From: Berberis thunbergii
Taxonomy: Eukaryota; Streptophyta; Magnoliopsida; Ranunculales; Berberidaceae
Length of the DNA stretch: 64,000 nt
Reading direction: 5' to 3'
Assembly: GCA_003290165.1 (NCBI GenBank)
Contig: QNQO01009149.1
Coordinates: 1-64,000, forward strand
Program-made: the position numbers and the translations under genes
The notes under the pieces: generated by a model
What the model was told of the DNA's origin: nothing
What the model saw: the letters and a program-made list of their open reading frames with translations, nothing else
The model's database searches: none
Part shown: one piece after another, positions 57,648 through 64,000 of the stretch
Position numbering within the stretch: position 1 is the stretch's first letter
How the letters are laid out: the number at the start of each line of letters is the position of its first letter

Positions 57648-58884
57648 CTGCGATAGTAAACGAGCCATTCCCAAAAGTCGCTCTTGATAATTGTGCCTTG
57701 CACCATCAAATTTTCTCTTGTTGGTGCTGAAAAATGAAAATTAAACACAAAGTTAAACTTAGATTTACTTTTCCTTCCAGGAAAAAGAATATTCTTATAT
57801 ATAAATATCAACATCACAACTCAAAGCTCAAAAGAACCCAAACAACAAGAAAGCACGTAACTAGTGAACTTCCTAAATTTAAGTACATGAAGATTTTCTT
57901 AGATCCTGTCAAAATGAAAAACCATACTGCCATGTAACATAGGCAACTAATGTATCAAATGCATGTTAACGCGAATCGAGTCACGAGACCGAATATGTTG
58001 ACATGAGCCAGAGGAGCATCAATGTTGAAGCCATACCAACATGCCTAAAAAAATTTCAGCAAAGATGTAACTAGTGTGGAATGTTGTACACCAGTATACA
58101 TACTGGTCTAGTATAACAATGGGAATAAGCGAGGGCAAAAATGATTACTCATATATGCTAGTAGGACTCAGGAATGATGACATGAACACTGTTGAGCCGA
58201 TAATCAATTGCATTCTTCTACAAATTACTTTTTGTTGAAACCCACTGATTAGAAATTGAAAATAAATTAAAAAACACGGATTGTAGGCACCATGTTAGTT
58301 ATAGAAGTCAATTAGACCACAAATTTTCATGAACCTCATTAGATATAATGTAGTGAATGTTGTCACAGGATCAGAGTGGAGAGCAACACAGCAGGAGACT
58401 TTTTTCTTGCAATATATGACATGTTGCCAATGTTGGTAGAAGGAATTTTTCCAAATCTATGTAACCTAATAAGGATAATTTCATTGGAGATTGCGATGGA
58501 ACTTTATACCTTTCTAGAAGCCGAAGCATTTTAGCAGGTTTTTGTCCACTAATAACTTGAAAGAGGAAGTTCAGTATCTGCTCCAGATGACCTGAAAGCA
58601 GAAGTCTTACATCCCTTCTCACCTAATAAATAGAAATATTTCATTAGAACTACCTATTATACAAAAAAAAAAATTTAATAATTAAGTTAAATTTCAAATA
58701 GATGCACCACTGAAAAACAGTTTTTACAAAAAAAATCAACCTTCAATAGATACTGGAAATACAAGCAACGTCGATGCTGGTTCTTGCCTTTGTAGACAAT
58801 CTTATCAAGAATGCCCGATTCCACTTGGAGCTGATGAATGAGAGATTTCAACCTCTCCTCAAGATTAGGACTTTCTGAAGCCAT
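57648..58884 (-). pseudogene. captured 5' part of a NEPRO-like gene
   Basis: Three exons on the minus strand with canonical GT/AG boundaries and matching phases. 58741-58884 (48 codons from ATG) reads MASESPNLEERLKSLIHQLQ and KIVYKGKNQHRRCLYFQYLL K. 58510-58622 reads VRRDVRLLLSGHLEQILNFL and ISGQKPAKMLRLLE. 57648-57726 reads STNKRKFDGARHNYQERLLG MARLLSQ. This matches the N-terminal region of plant proteins related to nucleolus and neural progenitor protein (NEPRO), by motif memory. Coding phases join without a stop. Later exons are missing. The start codon and some 5' sequence are included, so the fragment could be transcribed. Confidence 0.75.
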
Positions 58885-59289
58885 GAATAAAGCTACCAAG
58901 CAAAACAAATAAAAACACAATTTAGTTTGAAGAAGAGAATTGAGTGTGGCATTTCGTCAAACGCGTAAACTGCGCTCAAACCTGGAATCTGAAACTTTTG
59001 TGCGTCTCAAACCCTCAATCGAATTCAAAGCAAAAAGCAACAATTTTTGTGCGTCTCAAACCCTCAATCCCTGTAAGGAAGGGAGATGTGAGATGATAAC
59101 GAAGGAGGAAAGGAAGGTGAATGGAGAAGAGCAGTCATAAACAGAGATGAGAGCGAAGGAGGGAGGGAGGTCGCGACGCAGCGAAGGAGGGAAGAGGGAA
59201 CGAACGAAGTCCCGAAGGACTGGAAGCGGCGAAGGAGAGGGAAGGAGGAAGGAGGTGAGTCGCGAATCAGCGCAGGGGGTATAAATAGG

Positions 59290-59923
59290 TATACTCTAAT
59301 CCGGCGTTTCCTACATCTAATACGGCGCTTTATAAACACAATTTCATTTTTAGTGGCGGGATGGAATGGTGGGTGTTTTTTCATTATTTACCGGCGCTTC
59401 TTTACCAAATCGCCGGTATTGTAAGCGCTTTACCGGCGCTTTCAAACCAAAACGCCGGTATTTGGAGATCTTTACCGGCGCTTTTTACATCTAATACGGC
59501 GTGTTTAAAAAACAATTTTATTTTCGCTCTTCACCAGCGCTTAGAAAATACAACGCCAGTATTGTTCGATATGTACCGGCCCCTTAGAAAATACAACGCT
59601 GGTATTGTTCGATATGTACCGGCACTTTATTGTTGTATAAACGTCGTGATTGCTTAAGACTTAATTTTTCGCCCTAGCGGGAAACGATCGCGGGTTGTTT
59701 CCGGCGTTTTATATCCCAAACGCCGTTATTGCTTATGTTGTACCAGCGCTTGTATTGAAACGCCGCTGTAAAAGTGTCGTTTTAGACTTTGTTTTTTTGT
59801 AGTTCTAAATCGCCGTAAAAGTGTCGTTATTCGCGGGTTGGTTACTCTTTACCGGCACTTGTAACATCTAAAGCGGCGGTTTAGAAAACATAATATTATT
59901 TTCATCAGTAGGATGGGTTGGAG
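59290..59923. repeat. CACTA right subterminal repeats, first part
   Basis: At least ten units of TTTACCGGCGCTT and AACGCCGGTATT type. The array is interrupted at 59924 by hAT-2 and continues after 60994. Confidence 0.9.
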
Positions 59924-60986
59924 TAGGGGTAGGCACGGGATGGGATGGGACGAGATAAACTCATTCCTATCCCATCCCGTTCATTCGGGATCGAGACGGG
60001 ACGGGATGGGAAAAACCTCATCCCGACCTCGTCCCATCCCAAACGGGTTCGGGACGAGATCAGTGTGCTCTGATTATATGCATTTCATTTTCTTTAATCA
60101 ATTTCATAATTTGGTTGATTGCACTCATCTGTGTTAGACTTCAAAGCATTCCACACTTGCAAATTGCTTGTTCTTGAAGAAGAAACTCATATGCATCCAG
60201 CAATGCATTTCAATTTCGAACAATATATTTGCTAAGTATAAAAGAACAAATTTAAACAAACATAATGTACACAAAGCAAAGAATAACACTCAGTTTTACC
60301 CTTGCATAGGTATCTGAGCTACCAGTGACAAAAACCGTTCCACTAGCATTATATGCACAACACAATATATTTGGTGGCTTGATGGATCAATATTAGTTGA
60401 GGGAACAATGCTAGTTGAAAGCGTGGTGCTAGTTGAGGGACCATTGCTCTTCCCTGAAGTTAATTCCAAGTTAAGATTTCAGTTACCAAATTTTAAAAAC
60501 CCCAGCCAACCAACCAACCAAAACACACTATGTAAACTTGAAACAAACCAGTGATAGCATCTGAAGGTTTTGGAATGTAAATGCGAGGACTGGCATTGGT
60601 ATTCCTAATATCTCAGATACGACATGTTCAATCATCTGATGATCTAGTAGGAAGGTAATAGAAATAAAATCAGATACAAATTGAACTTCGAGAGAGTTTA
60701 ATATTCATGTAATAACTATGTAATAGCTAACTGCAAAAAATATGCTACCAAACCTGCATTGCAGGTATTTCTAAATGTTTAAATGGCAGAAAGTTGAGGG
60801 ACATATTCTAGAAAATACTCATTAATACCAGAGTGAAAAATTAGCTCGGGACGGGACGAGATTGGCGGGATTGAAAATCTTCATCCCATCCCATTCTAGA
60901 TCGGGACGGGATGAAATTATTCAATCCCATTAAGACCCGAAAAAATCGGGACGGGACGGGATCGCGGGATGGGATGCCCACCCTTA
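59924..60986. mobile_element. non-autonomous hAT element (hAT-2) nested in the CACTA element
   Basis: Termini TAGGGGTAGGCACGGG and GATGCCCACCCTTA with a perfect 8-bp duplication GGTTGGAG (59916-59923 and 60987-60994). Same GGGACGGGAT subterminal units as hAT-1. No transposase. Carries exons of a WD40/BRWD-like gene on the minus strand. Confidence 0.9.
60300..60643 (-). pseudogene. captured exons of a WD40/bromodomain (BRWD/PHIP-like) gene
   Basis: Two minus-strand exon-like pieces in the order expected for the gene. 60549-60643 reads SSDD, stop, TCRI, stop, DIRN and then SPRIYIPKPSDAIT before GTTTGT; both stops (TGA) sit where Gly and Trp are expected. About 60300-60382 reads IKPPNILCCAYNASGTVFVT GSSDTYAR before GTAAAA. 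The phrases resemble the WD40 repeats of plant BRWD/PHIP homologues (CRIWDAR, ILCCAFNA.GTVFVTGSSD). A relic inside hAT-2, not functional. Assignment is from memory and needs a search. Confidence 0.65.
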
Positions 60987-60994
60987 GGTTGGAG

Positions 60995-61480
60995 GGTTTT
61001 TTTTATCTTGCCCGGCGCTTCAAAAATACAGTGCCGGTATTGGTTACTCTTTACCGGCGCTTTCAAAAGCGTGCCGATATTGGTTACACTTTTCTGGCGC
61101 TTTGAGTAAAATGCCGGTATTGGTTACTATGTACCGGCTCTTTGCGTACAATGCCGGTATTGGTCGCTCTTTGCCGGCGCTTATTTACATCAAATACGGC
61201 GTTTCCAAAAAATACAATTTTATATCGAATTTATGACAGGTTTTTTCATCTTTACCCGCGCTTCAGAGAATAAACGCCGGTTTAGGGTGATGTTTCCCGG
61301 CGCTTCATAAGTAAAACGCCGGGTTAGGGTGATCTTTCCTGGCGCTTCATTATAAACGCCGAGAGTGCTTGAGACTCATTTTATAGCCGGCGCTTGGTAT
61401 CGTAAACGCCGTTAATGATAATGTTTTACCGGTGCATGCTTTCAGTGAAACGCCGCCGTGAAAGTGCCGGTTTAGACCCC
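60995..61480. repeat. CACTA right subterminal repeats, second part
   Basis: Continuation of the CGCCGGTA/TACCGGCGC array up to the right terminus of the CACTA element. Confidence 0.9.
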
Positions 61481-61517
61481 ATTTTTTGTAGTGGTCTAAC
61501 CCATCTTCCGCAACAAT

Positions 61518-62142
61518 TAGGGGTGGGTATCCCGATCTCGTCTCGATTTTTTGGGTCTTTTTGGGATTGATCAAACTCATTCCGATCCCATCCCGTCCCG
61601 ATCTAGAGTGGGATGAAATCGGAATGAAGATTTTCAATCCCGCCCATCCCATCTCATCCCGAATCTATTTCATATTAATTATTATTAATTTTAATATTTA
61701 TTAACTCAAAATTTTGTGTATCAAATTAAGTGTGGTACATGAAATTTTGAGGAGTTGTGTGTACTTAATATCACAAATAATTGTATTATAATTTAAAACA
61801 ATAACACTTTCATAGATAACCCCTTAATATGCATAATGATAGAAAATATTATAATATTTTTAAATTGATGATGTAAATAGGAATATAAAAAAAAAAATTC
61901 AAAAATAAGACCTAGCATATTGTAAAACAAATAAGTAGACCTAATGAGAATGTTGATAATATAGTAATTATAAAAATATACGTTTAAATATGTACATCAT
62001 AATAACTTAGTAATTACACAAAAAGTCAACCATACTCATCCTGTTTCGAACTCGTTTGAGATGAGACGAGATCAAGATGAGATATTTCTCATCCCAAAGA
62101 TAAAACAACATGATGGGATTAGGATGAGTCTATCCGGTCCCA
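61518..62142. mobile_element. damaged hAT element (hAT-3), inverted, one end lost
   Basis: Left terminus TAGGGGTGGGTATCCCGATC preceded by GCAACAAT (61510-61517). The interior has GATCCCATCCCGTCCCGATC units and an AT-rich middle. The other subterminal region is present (CATCCCAAAGAT, GGTCCCATGC) but the final terminal bases and the second target duplication are gone. Comparison with 17717-17811 shows that about 95 bp of flank were deleted with them. Confidence 0.7.
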
Positions 62143-62400
62143 TGCAAGTGTATTTCTAAACCATAAAAACCAATGCAGATATGACATGCATGATTATAAA
62201 ATGGTCGAGTTTGGGATACTTTTGAAGTTGTTTCAACGCGATTAGCTTGGGAGCAATAGCGATGCTGTTCGTGAACAAGTTGAGTCAAGTCTTGAAGGTG
62301 AAAAAGGTAAAAGGTTTGGTGCTTTAGACACGAGAATTAGTATAAGCAGTACTTAAAAGCTAACTAGTCAAAATTATTAGAACAAAATGGACACAATATA
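62143..62400. repeat. continuation of the duplicated block
   Basis: Matches 17812-17930 (GCAAGTGTATTTCTAAACC, ATGCAGATATGACATG) and 63500-63770 (TTGAGTCAAGTCTTGAAGG, GGTTTGGTGCTTTAGACA). No gene. Confidence 0.7.
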
Positions 62401-64000
62401 CACTGTACCAAAAATCTTTTGTGAATTGAAAGTTTTTCTTTATGGGTTTGGCACTGATTATTTTACAATCACTGATTATTCTTAAACAAAATATTTCCCA
62501 TTTTTAATTTCAATTCATAGAATACTTTTGACCAAATAGTAACCTGGTAGGAACCTCGATGGATATGGACAATCACTTAGGTTAAATAGGGACATAAAGC
62601 ATCAAAACACTTGGAGATCGAACCTCTAAATGATATATGTAAACAAATAAAGGAATTTTTTGACATAGAAATAGAGATTACAATCCCCTCAAGATCATTC
62701 CAAACCAAAACAACAAGAACAAATAAATAACAATTGGAAGAAAAAAAACAATGATACATTATGGAGAATATGTTCAAAATGGGTGTATAAATCATCTAAT
62801 GAAAGCAAAAGGGGAATTTGATCCATCTTGTATAAATAAATAAATAAATTTTATAACACTCTAATGGGGCCAACTTGGGGGTGAGAAAGCAAGTTGGAAT
62901 GTATTTTGCATATCAAAGTTTCATTCAAGTTCCATTTTCAATTAAATTATTCCCTCTTGTATATAGGCTTTTTTTTTCTTTCTTTATTTGTTTCTTTCTT
63001 TTGCTTGGAAGACCATTAGTGTGGCTGTGTGGGGGTGGGGTCTTAATTAAAGTTTTAAAATGTTAGGAAATCAGGTTTTTGCAATCATGTTTTGTAATTA
63101 GGGTGAAGTGGCGTGATCTCGAAAGAATGATGAAATTTTCAAAAGTTTGTGTATCTTGAAATTGTAAAAACCTCCTCTGACAATGTCACACCATCCTGAT
63201 TGCAAAACCTGATTCTCTAGTCTCATTCTAAAGTTTGCTTGGAAAGGAAAAAAAAAGTTAAGAGATTTGTACATTTTGTGGATCTATTTCTCATATTTGA
63301 CCATAGATTTGTAGATTGTGTCTGATCATCCTTTTGTCGAACATAGAGTTGGTATATGGTGAGTGGTAAAAAAAATATAAATAAATAAATTAGTTCATCC
63401 AAAGGACTACATGAATTTATTATATAAAACAAATACTCCATTAAAACAGAATAAATAAAATTTTAAATTTTAAAAAAAAATGGTTCTTGATTCAAATTAA
63501 AGCCCGCGAGTATATTTCTAACCCTAAAGACCAGCACAAACATTACATGAATATCAAATAGGTTGAGTTCAGGATATTTTTGAAGTGTTTCAACACGATT
63601 TGAAGGATGAATTTTGACAAGAAATTGTTATGAGCAGTAGCAATGCTGTTTGCAAAACAAATTGAGTCAAGTCTTGAAGGTAAAAGGTTTGGTGCTTTAG
63701 ACATGAGAATTAGCATAAGTACTACTTAAAAGCCAAGTAGTCAAGATTATATGGAACACAACTTACACTGTACCAATTGCTGCGTTCTAACTATGTTTTT
63801 CTCCCCCATTTGGCATAAAGAACTTTTCTGGAATTCATGTTTAACATAAAAAAAATTAAAGACACCCTTCTTATAGATATGACCATGTTTGGACATTTTT
63901 TGTTTTTGCAATAAATGATACAAAAATTTGCTAGTCAGAAAAGAATGAATAACACACAATATATAGAGATTGGTGATCATCCATGGAATATGACTTTAGT
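62401..64000. other. intergenic, no gene seen
   Basis: AT-rich with short frames only. 63370-63780 is a third, more diverged copy of the 17440-17960 block (AAATAAATAAATTAGTTCATC, TTTTTGAAGTGTTTCAACACG). Confidence 0.55.

Larger units (their letters stand above)
50870..61493. mobile_element. CACTA (En/Spm) element with captured genes
   Basis: 10,624 bp. Begins CACTACAACAAAT and ends ATTTTTTGTAGTG. A perfect 3-bp duplication GTC flanks it (50867-50869 and 61494-61496). Subterminal regions are full of short units around CGCCGGTA/TACCGGCGC in both directions, as expected for CACTA transposase binding sites. No TNP2-like transposase frame is visible, so it is non-autonomous. The interior carries exon-intron fragments of at least four host genes, all on the minus strand, and a nested hAT element. 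The paralogous empty site is at 17686-17720. Confidence 0.93.

Noticed and set aside
50870..61493. Active transposase within the CACTA element
   Set aside because: No TNP2/Transposase_21-like frame or DDE-type motif is visible in any frame; the element is treated as non-autonomous.

Overview
This is plant nuclear DNA, most likely from a eudicot. It is AT-rich, intron-bearing gene fragments are scattered through it, and it is packed with plant transposon families: Ty1/copia, Ty3/gypsy, L1-type LINEs, CACTA, hAT, a tRNA-type SINE and MITEs. I see no bacterial or organellar operons, rRNA genes or CRISPR arrays. I cannot name the species.

Layout: 1-1520 gag-only gypsy-like element. 1585-3090 decayed LINE ORF1. 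3160-4410 copy of a locally duplicated non-coding block. 4449-10144 nearly complete copia element (copia-1, two 687-bp LTRs) inserted in the 5' end of an older 3'-truncated copia (copia-2, to 14304). From about 14.3 kb to 45 kb the backbone is a set of diverged local duplications. They carry nine copies of a short minus-strand ORF (28-43 codons, core REVRIPPKRGEIKAGIF) with a TATA box about 100 bp upstream. Interrupting these duplications are five LINE copies, a LINE ORF1-tail copy, a copia 5' fragment, a solo LTR, MITEs, and a hAT element (33793-34898) carrying an exon of a FUSC-type membrane protein gene. 45902-50746 is a copia element with 5-bp TSDs. 50870-61493 is a 10.6-kb CACTA element with fragments of at least four host genes (unknown, SBP-box/SPL, receptor-like cytoplasmic kinase, NEPRO-like) and a nested hAT that carries exons of a WD40/BRWD-like gene. 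61518-62142 is a third, damaged hAT of the same family. The remainder to 64000 is duplicated non-coding sequence.

Because the backbone is internally duplicated, many insertions have an 'empty-site' paralogue in the same window. Their boundaries and target-site duplications can therefore be read directly. The region at 17440-17960 is the empty version of the target of copia-3, the CACTA element and hAT-3.

No complete conventional gene is evident. The best candidates for undescribed biology are the tandem small-ORF family, with conserved peptide and promoter spacing but several broken members, and the multi-gene capture by CACTA and hAT elements. Gene identities are from recognised motifs and were not confirmed by any search.
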